A stretch of DNA of 64,000 bases from Chelydra serpentina (lineage: Eukaryota; Chordata; Testudines; Chelydridae): positions 3,472,001 through 3,536,000 of the forward strand of contig JBAIAC010000057.1 of assembly GCA_037349315.1 (NCBI GenBank), written 5' to 3'. Below, piece after piece: positions 32,640-43,564 of the stretch (positions are counted from its first letter, which is position 1; each line of letters begins with the position of its first letter). Below the pieces are notes generated by a model. The model saw only the letters and a program-made list of their open reading frames with translations, ran no database searches and was not told the origin of the DNA. Both the position numbers and the translations under genes were made by a program.

Positions 32640-32770
32640 CCGCGCAAACCTTGTTGCTCGGATGCGAGGAAACCGAAGCACCGAGAGGGGGAAGTCACGT
32701 CCCCTAGGTGCCGCCACGAGTCTCGGAACAAAACCCAGGTCTCCCGAAGCCCTAGTGCTGGAGCCTTTGA
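32640..32770 (-). repeat. MIR-like SINE fragment
   Basis: GAGGAAACCGAAGCACCGAG, GGGAAGTCACGTCCCC and AACAAAACCCAGGTCTCCCG are the reverse complement of the SINE tail with CpG-rich substitutions. Confidence 0.5.
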
Positions 32771-33203
32771 CGGAGCACAGACGAATCAAGAGCTGCACAC
32801 CTGTCTGGCAGGGCCGCCCGGGAGCGCGTGTTAATTCTGACCGTCACGCTGAAATGAACAAAGAGCAGAGCCTGAAGGGACCAGAAACTCCGGCATTGCT
32901 CTCCCTTCGCCACTCGTTCGGCACAGCTGGTGAGTTGTGGAAACTTGGCCACATGGAGCTGTCGTGTTCCCCATCCATCCCTCGGGCTGCGCCGCGCCAA
33001 ATACATGCTAGGTCCTGCCCCACTGCTGGTCTCTGCAGGAGCCCAGGGAGCCCGGTTCTCAGGGATTCCTGCTAATGTTTCCCTTGGCTCAGAGCCCAGG
33101 GGGTTCAAACCCCTCAGGCCATGATCCTTGCTCCCCCCATTCCCATGGGATACGCATCATTCAGCTAATGTGATCACTGAAGGTGTAAACGGGCATAGTG
33201 AGT

Positions 33204-33466
33204 AGGAATATAAGAACGGCCACACTGGGTCAGACCAAAGGTCCATCTAAGCCAGTATCCTGTCTTCCGTCAGTGGCCAATGCCAGGTGCCCCAGAGGGA
33301 ATGAACAGAAAAGGGAATCACCAAGTGATCCATCCCCTATCGCCCATTCCCAGCTTCTGGCAAACAGAGACTAGGGACACCATCCCTGCTCATCCTGGCT
33401 ATTAGCCATTGATGGACCCGTCCTCCATGAATTTATCTAGTTCTTTTTTGAACCCTTTTATAGTCT
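33204..33466 (-). mobile_element. CR1 3' end, antisense
   Basis: ATAAGAACGGCCACACTGGG, CAGACCAAAGGTCCATCTAA, AATGCCAGGTGCCCCAGAGG and TTCTTTTTTGAACCCTTTTA follow a very common turtle CR1 3' region in reverse orientation. It abuts a sense CR1 copy at 33467. Confidence 0.85.
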
Positions 33467-34027
33467 TGGCCTATACGGCACTGGTGAGACCAATACTGCA
33501 TCCAGTTCTGGCCCCCACATTTTAAAAAGGATGTTGGAAAAATTGGCAACGGGGCAACGAAGAGCCACGAAAGTTATTTGAGGGCCGGAGAAAATCCCCT
33601 GCAGTGAGAGATTTAAAGAGCTCCGTCGGGTTAGTTTATCAAAAAGGAGCTCGCAAGGCGACTTGATTACTGAGCACAAATAACTTCCCAGGGAGAAAGA
33701 GAACCCTCTCAGCGCTGGCGTTAAGCTAGCGGGAAAAGGCGGAACAAGAACTGGTGGCTGGTAGCTGGAGCCAGACGCGTGGGAGTAGAAAGGAGGCGCT
33801 CGTTTTTAGCTGCTGGGGTGAGTAGCCGTTGGAACGTGCTACCAAAGGAAGTGTCAACGTCTCCATCTCTTGATGGTCCGGCCTTGCTGCCTTTCAGGAA
33901 GCGGCTTTAGCCCAACACAAGTTCCTGGGCTCAGGACAGGTAACTGGGCAAGGGGCCGTGGTCTGTGCTGTGCAGGGGGGTCAGACCAGCTGATCTGAAG
34001 GTCTCTCCTGGCCTTTGCGTCTAGGAA
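33467..34027 (+). mobile_element. CR1 fragment, sense, broken ORF2 tail plus 3' UTR
   Basis: TACTGCATCCAGTTCTGGCC, CAACGAAGAGCCACGAAAG, GAGAGATTTAAAGAGCTCCG and TCAGACCAGCTGATCTGAAG, then TCTCTCCTGGCCTTTGCGTC, follow the CR1 ORF2 C-terminus and 3' UTR. The frame is destroyed by indels. Confidence 0.8.
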
Positions 34028-34321
34028 TCCCCACGGGAGTCGCTCATCTCCCAAGGTGAGCATTGTCCTGCTGGAGTCTGGGGTTGAGGTCCGGGAGACC
34101 AGTCGTGCTCAGGCACTGCCCCGGGTCCAGCCAGAGGTGCTAACCCTCGTGCAGCTGGACAAAGACTGTAATTTGCAGTGGTGCATCTTGCCCGAGTAGT
34201 TGGCCACCAACAGGTGTAACCAGCGCCAGTCTCGAGGGGGCGAATTCTCACCCGTGGGGGCGGGTGCTGCTGTTCTGTATCCCGGCGACGGTTAGGAAGA
34301 AACTTCACAACTGCGAGAGAA

Positions 34322-34435
34322 AGGAGGCCAGGACACCTGGGTTCTGTGTTCAACTCTCCTACTGCCTATGGGTGAGTCACTGCCCCACCCTGTGCCTCAG
34401 TTTCCCCACTGGTAAACGGGGGGCTAGCGACACCC
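34322..34435 (+). repeat. MIR-like SINE
   Basis: CCAGGACACCTGGGTTCTGT, CACCCTGTGCCTCAGTTTCC and CCACTGGTAAACGGGG are the SINE core and tail. Confidence 0.65.
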
Positions 34436-35594
34436 AGCTCTCGGCAGGGGTGGGGGAGCTGCAAGTGTGAATTTCTCCAAGTTCCGTCCCCGATCCTGCA
34501 GCGAGTGCTCTGTGGTTGGATTCCTGAGCCCCACCGCAGTCCATGCCAGCGCAGACCCTGGCTTGCGCCCTCAGCTGCCACATTGCTCAGTCAATCTGGC
34601 CCGGAGACAGGGAATGAAAGGGCCCATTATCCCTGCCGGTCACACACGGCTGATTCATCTCAGCCGGCACCAGGCTTTCCCGCTGGGCTGGCGTGGGCGG
34701 GAGGGCTGGGTCAGGGAAACAGGAACCCCCGTCATCGCCGCACAGAGTGGCCCCCGGTGCTTTGAGCCCTGGACTCTCCACCTTAGCTGTTACGCCCCAT
34801 TGTTCTCACCTGCACCCCACTCGGCGCACATGTGCGTGACGGGGGTCGGGCTGACGTGGGTCCATGGCTGAGCTGTCTCTGGGCCCACAGAGCCTGCTCG
34901 GGCTTGGGGAAGCCTTAGAAGGGCTTTTCCTCTAGGAGTCCCTGTTTTACAAACATGCACAGGTGCTGTGCCCTGCCCGGCCTCCAGCTGCCGCCCCATC
35001 CCCTGCGACACCGGGCGGATTAACCCTGGACAGAGAGAGACGGCGCTCGGGGGCTGCGGAGACCAGACGTGCCACACAGCCTGGCTGGGGCCTCCAGACA
35101 GCGAAGTGCAGCAGGGTCGGGAACGCTGCCGGCCCACAAGCCAGCCTCGCAGGGTAAGACACCGGCTTGGAGCAGCCGTTCAACCCAGAAATCTGGGCTT
35201 CCCACCGGCACCCCCCAGCAGCGACATCTCGTTGGAGGGGAGTGCTCAGAACTAGCCAGTTCTTTGGATGGGGCTCTCGGAAGAAGGGGGTGACTTGCTG
35301 GGGTAGGGCCCAGAGCCAGTTCCCCCCCCCCCCCCTCCCCTTCCAAGAGGAGCAACTGGCTGCGGGGCTTTAGCTGGGCAGGCTGCTTTCCCCTACTTGA
35401 AAAAAACATTTAGCTGCCCCTCCGTTGCTGCTCTTGTTTCTACACCGGCCGTAGAGCATGGAATGGCCTGGAATGGTAGAGCCCTGTTATTCCTAGAGAT
35501 GGGAAAGTCCTAGAGATCCCTGGGCTCGACGGGCCTGCCGTTCAGCTGTGACAAACAGCACTTTTGGCTCAGCGCTGCAGAAGCCAGCAGGGTA

Positions 35595-35750
35595 GCACTG
35601 TGTAAGAGTGTATCACTCTCTCTCCTTGGCCCGTCACTTTGCCGCTCTGTGCCTCAGTTTCCCCATGCATTCAGGAGGAATAGTGCTGTATCACCTTTGT
35701 GGAGAGCTCTGAGAGCTACTGCTCTTGAGCACAATATAAGAGCCAGGGCG
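35595..35750 (+). repeat. MIR-like SINE tail
   Basis: GCCGCTCTGTGCCTCAGTTT, CCCCATGCATTCAGGAGG and GTGGAGAGCTCTGAGAGCTA match the 3' part of the SINE. Confidence 0.6.
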
Positions 35751-36060
35751 CATTCTGAGGATCGATATTCCAAGCTAAGTGCCACTACTGCTTAGTAATA
35801 AACAGCCTAATGAGAAAGCTTAAGAGGGCCAAATCTGTTTTTGTTATCGAACTCACTGCTCTGCCAGCGGGCTTGGAAGCAGGGCTGGTGTATGCAGAAT
35901 AGTCTAACACGTGCTGGGTCGTCTACAAGAGCACCAGGCTTTCGAGGGCTTTGCACCCACCAGTGGGGTTAGGTTCTCCCCCGTCCTGCTGATCTGTTCA
36001 AAACTCAGCCCCACCTTCAAGTGCCGAGCTCCCAGAAATCCAGCAGAAATCAGGGCCATG

Positions 36061-36150
36061 CAGTATTCCCAGGAGGTCTTCCATACAAGTACTAATCAGG
36101 CCTGACCCTGCTTAGCTTCCAAGAGCAGACAAGATTGGGCATGTTCAGGG
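36061..36150 (-). pseudogene. 5S rRNA-derived sequence (pseudogene or 5S-headed SINE)
   Basis: The reverse complement reads through the 5S core: GGAAGCTAAGCAGGGTCAGG, CCTGATTAGTACTTG, TGGAAGACC, CCTGGGAATACTG. The internal promoter elements (A box AAGCTAAGCAGG and the C-box region) are nearly intact. Substitutions are mostly C-to-T or G-to-A, as in CpG decay. Roughly 90 of the usual 120 nt align; the 5' end of 5S (beyond 36150) is not recognisable. No T-run terminator follows, so a functional gene is unlikely. It may be a lone pseudogene or the head of a 5S-derived SINE. Confidence 0.85.
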
Positions 36151-36199
36151 TCTGGGGGCAGATCCTCCACTGTTGTTAGTGGAAGTTAGGAGCTTAAAT

Positions 36200-37560
36200 A
36201 CCTGTGAGGATCAGGGCCTTGGTGAGTAAATACTGACACTTAAGGGGGTGTGTGTGATTTTTGTGCTGGTTAATGTGAAAGGGTCAAGGCAGCCTGAACT
36301 CTGGGGCGCCCTTCAGATCCCTTGTCTGGAGCACAGAGCGTTTCTGTGGCTGGGACGAAAAGCTCAGCTCGGGTGGTTTGAGTCTCTTGAGAAAATCTGC
36401 TGCCTGTCGTGGCTTTATCAGCTAAGGGCGCCTGGCAGCATCTCAGCCTCCCAGCACGGGGCTGAAATGACTCGCGCCAAAAAAGCCACAGCTTCCTTGT
36501 AACTGTGACAGCCAGTCCATGGCCAGCAGGATGTGTCTGGCTGGGGGAGCCTCTCTCTCTCTCTCTCCCTGACTCACGCTCTTATTTGCCCTTTTGAAGC
36601 AAGCAGGGCTGCTGGAGAACAAGTCAGACAGGCAGAGTCCGTGGGTAAGGACCAAACCAATTTTCTTACCACTCGGTCTCTGTGGGGGCTCTTTGCTGCA
36701 TCTCTGGGGCTTTGCCCTGCTGCTTGCGGGCCCAGCCATGGAGGTTGGGGTGGGGGGTCTGCATGGCCCCCACCCTGCAGAGCCAGCTCCGGGGTGGGGG
36801 GGTTTAGATGCATCAGAGATGGCATGGCTGGGGTGGCTCCGTAGCACCCTAAAGCACCGTGCCAGGCGGGACTCAGCTGGACATGGCAATTCTAGACCTT
36901 CGTTGCCTTGGCTCTGGGCGGGAGGAGGGCGTACGCACCGATCTGGTCCCTGCACATTCAGAGCTGGTAAATGTGCCAGCCCAGCAGATGGAGGCCCTCT
37001 GAAGAGCCGCAGAGCAGGGACAGTGGGAGCAGCAGCTTCCCGCCCCAGGAGGGCCACTGCTAGCCAGTCTTTCAGTGTGCTTGGCCTCGTTGCTGAGACT
37101 GCTAAGGAGGCCAGTTCACAGGGGCAGTGATTCAACCTCAAGCTCCAGGGCTCAAACCGATGGCCTGCAGGGGTCAGGAAGGAATTTCCACCCGCCTGGT
37201 CTCAGCACTGAACAAGTGGCTGAGCGCCGTTGCTGGCAGCGGGCCCCTCTCTGGGGCAGGGCAGTAGCTGCTGAGCCAATCTGAGATGCTCGTTCCTTCC
37301 CGGGGAGAACGTAGCCTGTGGTTGGTTCCCCGCGTGGGCATGGAGCGTGTGGCTAGCAGCAGCGCAGGGCGAGTGTGCGCAGCAGATGAGCCAGCGATTG
37401 CCAGGCAGAGGGAAGCCAGCGCCTGGCGTGGCCGAGGGGGAGCTGGCTGGAGCAGGACTCAGGCAGGGACATTCCGACGGGCGCGCGGACGCGGCTAAGC
37501 CCCTGCAGCTGCGAGCTGGAGCCGGGGCAGCATCTCTGTGGGAGCCTCTCTCGGGGGCTT
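36200..37560. other. GC-rich intergenic stretch, CpG-rich from about 37290
   Basis: No coding exon is recognised. A short CR1-like motif (GGGGTCAGGAAGGAATTTCC) lies near 37170. CpG density rises towards 37480, which may mark a promoter for the block at 37578. Confidence 0.35.
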
Positions 37561-37577
37561 CGACCCTGCGGCCCTGG

Positions 37578-37611
37578 ATGCAGCTGTGCCTCTGCCTCAT
37601 GGCGCTTGGTA
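37578..37611 (+). other. Exon-like start: ATG, hydrophobic codons, then a splice donor
   Basis: CCTGGATGC gives a fair start context, followed by codons MQLCLCLMAL plus one base and then a donor-like GGTAAAT. The codons resemble part of a signal peptide. No phase-matched second exon with convincing content was found. If joined to the GPCR acceptor at 43553 it would instead form a short upstream frame ending in a TGA that overlaps the receptor ATG. It may be chance. Confidence 0.2.
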
Positions 37612-37662
37612 AATCCCCCAGGAAATCCCTCTCTCTGGGACAGCCTGGAGGGCTCTGGAGTG

Positions 37663-38100
37663 GGGCTGGGGATGAGGGGTTTGGGGTGTGGCAGGGGGCT
37701 CAGGGCTAGGGCAGAGGGTTGGTGTGCAGGGGGAGGGCTGTGGGGTGGGGCTGGGGATGAGGGGTTTGGGGTGTGGCAGGGGGCTCAGGGTTAGGGCAGA
37801 GGGTTGGTGTGCAGGGGGAGGGCTGTGGGGTGGGGCTGGGGATGAGGGGTTTGGGGTGTGGCAGGGGGCTCAGGGCTAGGGCAGAGGGTTGGTGTGCAGG
37901 GGGAGGGCTGTGGGGTGGGGCTGGGGATGAGGGGTTTGGGGTGTGGCAGGGGGCTCAGGGTTAGGGCAGAGGGTTGGTGTGCAGGGGGAGGGCTGTGGGG
38001 TGGGGCTGGGGATGAGGGGTTTGGGGTGTGGCAGGGGGCTCAGGGCTAGGGCAGAGGGTTGGTGTGCAGGGGGAGGGCTGTGGGGTGGGGCTGGGGATGA
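37663..38100. repeat. 85-bp G-rich tandem repeat, five copies, 170-bp higher-order period
   Basis: GGTGTGGCAGGGGGCTCAGG recurs every 85 bp. Copies alternate between CAGGGCTAGGGCAG and CAGGGTTAGGGCAG (C, T, C, T, C), so the array grew by duplication of a two-unit block. The many G-runs on the + strand could form G-quadruplexes. Confidence 0.95.
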
Positions 38101-38510
38101 GGGGGGTTGGGGTGCATGGGGAGGGCTGTGGGGTAGGGCTGGGGATGAGGGGTTCAGGAGGGGGTTTGGGGTGGGGCAGAGGGTTGGGATGTAGGGGGTG
38201 AGGCTCTGGCTGGGGTTGGGGATGATGGATTTGGGGTGGGGGGGGCTCAGGGCTAGGACAGAGGATTGGGGGGAGGGTTGTGGGGTGGGGCTGGGGCTGG
38301 GGATGAGGGGTTCAGGAGGGGGTTTGGGGTGGGGAAGAGGGTTGGGATGTGGGCGGGGGTGAGGCTCTGGCTGGGGTTGGGGATGATGGATTTGGGGTGG
38401 GGGGGCTCAGGGCTAGGGCAGAGGGTTGGGGTGTGGGGGGATGAGGGCTCTGGCTGGGGGTGTGGGCTCTGGGGTGGGGCCTGGGATGAGGAGTTTGGGG
38501 TGCAGGCAGG
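38101..38510. repeat. Degenerate G-rich repeat, about 160-bp period, two copies
   Basis: GGTTCAGGAGGGGGTTTGGG occurs near 38151 and 38309, and GATGATGGATTTGGGGTGGG at 38221 and 38382. The units share G-rich words with the adjacent 85-bp array and look like an older, rearranged part of the same satellite. Confidence 0.85.
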
Positions 38511-38639
38511 CTGCCCCAGGGGTGGGACCAGAGAGGAGGACTCCCCCCAGCCCTCTGCCGCCCGGCAGCAGAGAGCTCCAAGGGAGAGGCCCCTCATTCC
38601 CCCCCGAGTAGCACACTCACCCCACACCACTGTCACTGC

Positions 38640-39400
38640 ACGTTCTCCTAGGGCCCCTCAGGTCCAGGGGGTTACACTTCCCCAGAGCGAGAAATCCTCA
38701 TTCGAAAACAAGAGCGACGACTTGAGGGAAAACCAACAATCAACACATTTTTCCCCACCCTCATCTCCGGAGAGAGACTGCCGGGGGAGGCTTCATGCTG
38801 CCCCCCCGGAAGAAGCCCTGAAAGGAGCTGCTCACCTGCAGGAGGTGCCCGGAGAAGTCCCGCTGGCCATGGGGCGATGCACCCAGGGAGACAGAGGGGA
38901 AGAAGCTGGCTCAGTGGGAGGGGGAGGAGGAGAAGCGCCGAAGTTGTTTGCAGCGAGAAGACCCGGAGAACAGCCCGAGTTTCTCCCCCCAAAGTGATGA
39001 TGGGGAGGAGGAAGCATGGGGGGGCGGGGCAGTTCGGGTCGGAGTGCCCTGGCTACAGCCACACACAAGGGAAACGAGCAAAAGCGAAGGAGAGGCAGGG
39101 ACAGAAATAGCCCAAAGCAGCCACCTTGGGTTTCCTGAGCTGCTGCGGTCACCTATTCACTCCTCTGAACCGTCACCCAAACGCCTCAGCCTGCCGCCGG
39201 CACCGCTCCCTTGGGCAGCCACCCACTGCCCAGGGTGCAGGCAGGGACGCCCCGGGGGAGGCGCGCGGGGCCGGGGGACAGACCCGGCCCTGAACATTGG
39301 TGGAGCTGGACCCCCGTGCCCTGAATATTGCTGGAGCCTGGACACCCCGGGCCCATATAACTCGCTGCCCCTGATCAAGCCAGACTAAATCTGGCTTCCT
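38640..39400. other. Unassigned GC-rich stretch with overlapping open frames
   Basis: One frame (to 38997) is open and rich in S, E, P and Q; another (38948-39388) is open with ENSPSFSPQSDDGEEE-type content. Neither has convincing splice sites on both sides or a recognised domain. CTGAACATTGGTGGAGCTGG near 39291 resembles part of a turtle transposon. A coding exon is possible but unproven. Confidence 0.25.
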
Positions 39401-41517
39401 TTGCCTCTGCATTCGGGGTTCTCCTTTGGCCCAGAGAATGGCAGAGGCTGACGCTCGCTGTGTGGATCTATGTGGCAGCTGGAAATATCTGCAGTGGAGC
39501 AAGGGCCCATCTGTCCTTCCAACCTCTAGCCATGCAACCGGGGCTGGTATTTCTAATGCACGGCCGCTAGCCAGGGCATCTCAGCCTCAAGGCCTCTCCT
39601 GGGCAGGGAAAGTCCGGACGTCGGGAGAACATCTGCCTATTGCCTGCTCTTGGAGCAGAGAGCCACGGCCGGACTAGGATTCTCGATTGTGCTGCCGTCC
39701 TAGGGGGTTTCCCTGGGTTGAAAGGGATGGGGAAGTTGGAGTGCATAGAGCGTGCATGGCCCGGGGCATGTGCTGAGTCTCCTGGCCGCTGCTCCGGCTG
39801 AGCGAGGCTCCGCTGTGTTCAGGCAAAGGGCTGAGGCTGGGCCGTGCTGCAGAAAGTGTGTGTGTGTTGGGGGGAGGGACACTTCCAGCTCCGATGCCCC
39901 GCACTCTGGCAGGAGAGAAGGCGGTTTGGCTGGAGGGTGGCGTGGGAACCTGGCGCCGATTTCCCATGGGCTAATGACTCCGGCGGGGTTGTGGAGGGGC
40001 AGGGCTTGGCCTGCTCTGTTTGGGGCCTAGATATTACGGGGATGGGTGCATTGCAGGGTGACTGGGCGGCCAGATGTGCATCGTTCGATTGAGGGACGGC
40101 TGGATGGACGGGAGCACGGATCCAGAGCTAGACAATCCCTTCCTCCTGAACCCACCCGGCATTCTGTGGGTGAGCCAACCGCCTGCCTGTGGGTGAGCAC
40201 TGCGCTCGCTCGGCTGAGACGTTACCGGCTGTCAGGGGCTGGGCGGTGGTTTGAGGTTAGGGTTCTCGGGTCATTCCCCTGCGGCTGCTGACAGTGCGCG
40301 ATGAGCAGAGAGTCACGTAGAGAGAGATCTACGCGCTGATGGGAGCTGTCCCCCAGCTCAGACGCAGGCACCTCCTCGCTCGTCCCTGAATGAGTCCTCT
40401 CCGGGGTCCTTTGGGGCTTGGCACCCTGCTGGCTGTGCCCTGGGCCAGCCTCCCTCCAGCGTCCCAGGCACAGTGTCCGTGGCACCAGGCCGGGTAAGTG
40501 CTGCCGCTCTCCAGATCCTGCCAGCCCAGGACTGTGCCCCAGACAGCTCTACTGAGGCGTTGGGCTCAGTGGAGCAGGGGTCTGGGCTTGTCTCAGGGCA
40601 GTCATGGAGCTGGATTGCAGGGAGAGGCCCTGCCGAAGGGATGGCTTGCGCGCCGTGCAGGCGAAGGATGGGGGCCGGAGGAGAATCCAGCTCTGGTCAG
40701 TGGGAGGCAGAAGAGCATAGCTAGCATTTCTCTCCCCTTGGTCCAGTCCGGGGGTACTGGGGTTCCTGGGGCCTGGCTGGCCCAGGGGACAGCGATGGGG
40801 GTTGAGTGCCCGACACCCCCGGCCATGGCCAGTTAGTGTCTGTGTCCTCGATCTCTAGGTGCTGAGGGAACAGGCAGCAAGGATGGATGGGACCCAACCC
40901 CTCTGCCATCCCCAGCTCCCAGCGGGAACGGGTTGTCAGACTGGGTGTCACCCCCCCCCCCCGCCCCGCCTGCGCTGCAGCCGGACGGGGAGCAGGGGCT
41001 GGGAGCTGCAGGCCGGGCAGGGATTTCCCCGCGGCTGGAGCACTTTGTTCCTTCTGCAAAGCGTTTCAAACCCGTGGAGGATGCAGCTCGCTCCGTTCCG
41101 CAGAGAGCCGCGGGATTAAGGGCCCGGTTCTGCCGTTTATTCAAACCGGACTGGGCTGCCTAGTTCACATGGAGCGCTGAGCAGCGGTCTCGTTTGACTT
41201 CTATAATTGGGGTGGGGGGGTGGGCTCCAGTCAGGCCAAGGGGGCCACGTGTGTGTGGGGGCAAATTCCCTGCCTGCCCACAGGGCACCATTTCAGATTG
41301 GGGGGGAGGGGTCATAACTTTAACCATGATTCCAGGGCCTACTCAGGCAACTGAAAACGCTTGTTTTTTTTTGACAGATAACAACTTAGAAATGATCTGA
41401 CAGGAGCATTGTATCTAATTCCTATAGCAAGCAAGAAAATGTAATAACTATTAGACCTGTTCAGCTCTAATACTAACGTGTTCTGACACCTTGTGGCAAG
41501 TCACTTACGGGACGCTG

Positions 41518-41628
41518 GTGTGGAAGTCGGTAAAAGAATTTGGATGCAGGCCTCTATATGAGCAAGAGTCAGGCTAACTCTAGCTGTGATAGAGGCCTGC
41601 ATCCAAATTCTTTTACCGACTTCCACAC
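41518..41628. repeat. Perfect 40-bp inverted repeat with 31-bp spacer
   Basis: Arm 1 (41518-41557, starting GTGTGGAAGTCGG) and arm 2 (41589-41628, ending CCGACTTCCACAC) are exact reverse complements over 40 bp. CTGGTG lies at 41515-41520 and again at 41628-41633, overlapping the arm ends. No match to a known element is recognised. The perfect arms mean recent formation, strong constraint or an assembly artefact. Confidence 0.95.
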
Positions 41629-41649
41629 TGGTGAGGTTTAAGTCGGAAT

Positions 41650-42540
41650 GTCTAGGTGTACTCAGAGTCTTACTGAACTCAGAAGGGACCATCGTGATCA
41701 TCTAGTCTGACCCCCAGCACATCGCAGGCCACAGAACCCCCCCCCACCCGCTCCTGTAACAGACCCCAAACCTCTGGCTGAGTTACTGACGTCCTCAAAT
41801 CCTGGTTTAAAGACTTCAAGTTCCAGAGAATCCACCATTGACAGTAGATTAAACCTGGACCCATGCCCCAGGCTGCAGAGAAAAACACAATTCCCCCCCC
41901 CCTCCCCCCATGGTCTCTGCCAATTTGCCCAGGGGAAAATTCCTTCCTGACCCCAAATATGATGATCAGTTAGACCCTGAGCATGTGGGCAAGACCCACC
42001 CTACAGATACCTGGGAAGAATTCTCTGTAGTGACTCAGAGCCCTCCCCAGCTAGTGTCCCTCTCCAGACACTGGGGATTTTTGCTACACGGAGTCGCTGA
42101 TGGGCCACATGCCATTGTAGGCAGTCCTGTCATCCCCTCCCCTTTAGAAACTTCCCAAGCTCAGTCTTGAAGCCAGTTAGTTTTTTTGCCTCCACTGCTT
42201 CCCCTTGGGAGGCTGCTCCAGAACTTCCCTTTGATGGTTAGAAACCTTGTTGATGGCCAGTTTATATCCATTTGTTCTGGGGTCCAGATTGGTGCTTAAT
42301 TGAAATAACGCCTCTCCCTCCCTGGTATTTATCCCTCTGATGTATTTATAGGGAGCAATCATATCTCCCCTCAGCCTTCTATTGGTTAGGCTAAACAAGC
42401 CAAGCTCTTTGAGTCTCCCAAGGTAGGTTTTCCATTCCTCAGAGCATCTGAGTAGCCCTTCTCTGCACCTGTTCCAATTTGAATTAGTCTTTGGGAGACC
42501 AGCACTGAACACCAGTTCACCAAGCTTGGAACAGATCATT
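41650..42540 (-). mobile_element. CR1 fragment, antisense, ORF2 C-terminus plus 3' UTR
   Basis: The minus strand from 42540 encodes GRLKELGLFSLTNRRLRGDM, then IAPYKYIRGI and LSTNLDPRTNGYKL, the CR1 ORF2 tail. It continues into 3' UTR signatures (reverse complement of TTCCTTCCTGACCCCAAATA, GAGCATGTGGGCAAGACCCA and AAGGGACCATCGTGATCATC). It is 5'-truncated. Confidence 0.85.
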
Positions 42541-42824
42541 TAACTTTTGGAAACATCCTAACCGCCCTTTCTTATCTCAATCACCCGTTAATCACTCTTT
42601 TTAGAAACAAAAGTCTGAGTCCTGGACCCTGCTTCAGGGCGCAAACTGGGAGCAACTCATCTCCTATCTCCTCTGCAGGATGCCTGCCTGAGGCTTGCAG
42701 TTGGGGGGGGGGGGGAAGCAATGCCCTCCATGACCCCCCAATCTCCACCTATAGTCCCTGTGCTCCTGTTTGCTCCGAGTCTTCTGCTTTCAGACTTTGC
42801 TGTGAATTCAGTGCCTACCTAGAT

Positions 42825-43136
42825 CAGGGATCTCAAACTCAAATCACTGCGAGGGCCACATGAGAACTAGTAAATTGGCCCGAGGGCCGCATCACTGAAA
42901 CCTTTTCATACGATGATACAAAAGTATCGTCGAAAATGAAGAGTAATAGAGTCTTCTATTAAAAGTCAATGTATTAACTTTTTAAAAACTGTAACGCAAA
43001 GAGGGGTTTTAATAAAATAAAAACACTCAGTAAGGTTTGGAGCTTGGCTGTCAGTGGAGTCGGCGCCTATGGCGGGCGGCAGGAAATAACTCCGCGGGCC
43101 GCATGTGGCCCACAGGCCGCGTGTTTGAGACCCCTG
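42825..43136. mobile_element. hAT-type MITE, 312 bp, with target duplication
   Basis: The left end CAGGGATCTCAAACTCAAAT and the reverse complement of the right end, CAGGGGTCTCAAACACGCGG, are hAT terminal repeats. The flanks ACCTAGAT (42817-42824) and GCCTAGAT (43137-43144) match at 7 of 8 bases. The interior includes GGCCGCATGTGGCCCACAGG, typical of such elements. There is no transposase. Confidence 0.88.
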
Positions 43137-43143
43137 GCCTAGA

Positions 43144-43350
43144 TGCTAGCTGGATGGTTAGAGGAGCGGGTGGAGATGGATGGAGAGATGGACAGATGGA
43201 GAGGGATGAATGGAGAGAGAGGGAGGTGTGGATGGCTTGCTGGCTGATTGGAGGGTGTGGATGGAGAGAGAGCTGGAGGGGCATTTATGGCGCTGGCTGG
43301 ACAGATCAATAGAGGGGGTGGGTGGATGTGGAGATGTGGGGCTAGGGATA
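43144..43350. repeat. GGAT/GA-rich simple repeat
   Basis: Imperfect GATGGA and GAGA words dominate (GGAGATGGATGGAGAGATGG). Confidence 0.75.
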
Positions 43351-43519
43351 GATAGAACGTCTCCACAGTTTGAGGGGGTCAGGCTGGCTCCTCCTACCCA
43401 GCAAGGTGTGCTGTGGCCGGGTTGACGACACAGCTTTACGAGGGGCTCCTAATCAGTGTCAGTCCCCCCCGCCCCCCAGCTCAGGACTCCGACCCCCTTT
43501 CAGGTACACACAGCCCAGG

Positions 43520-43552
43520 CCTCCCCTCTAACCCTGCCCCCTCTTGTCTTCC
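43520..43552 (+). promoter_or_regulatory. Strong splice acceptor just before the GPCR start codon
   Basis: CCTCCCCTCTAACCCTGCCC runs into CTCTTGTCTTCCAG, a long pyrimidine tract ending in AG at 43551-43552. The ATG follows 12 nt later. Many class A receptors have a non-coding 5' exon and a single coding exon joined in just this way. Confidence 0.6.
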
Positions 43553-43564
43553 AGTGGTGCCGAG

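Noticed and set aside
36061..36150. Functional 5S rRNA gene
   Set aside because: The 5' end is missing, many CpG-type substitutions are present and no T-run terminator follows.
37780..37970. TTAGGG words as telomere-like repeat
   Set aside because: They occur once per second 85-bp unit and are not in tandem hexamers.
37688..38636. Glycine-rich and proline-rich frames over the 85-bp satellite
   Set aside because: They are repeat artefacts; the 85-bp unit is not a multiple of three, so frames shift from copy to copy.
43544..43564. Earlier start for the GPCR at TTG 43544
   Set aside because: TTG is not a normal vertebrate start, and the extension overlaps the splice acceptor. The first ATG after it is 43565.
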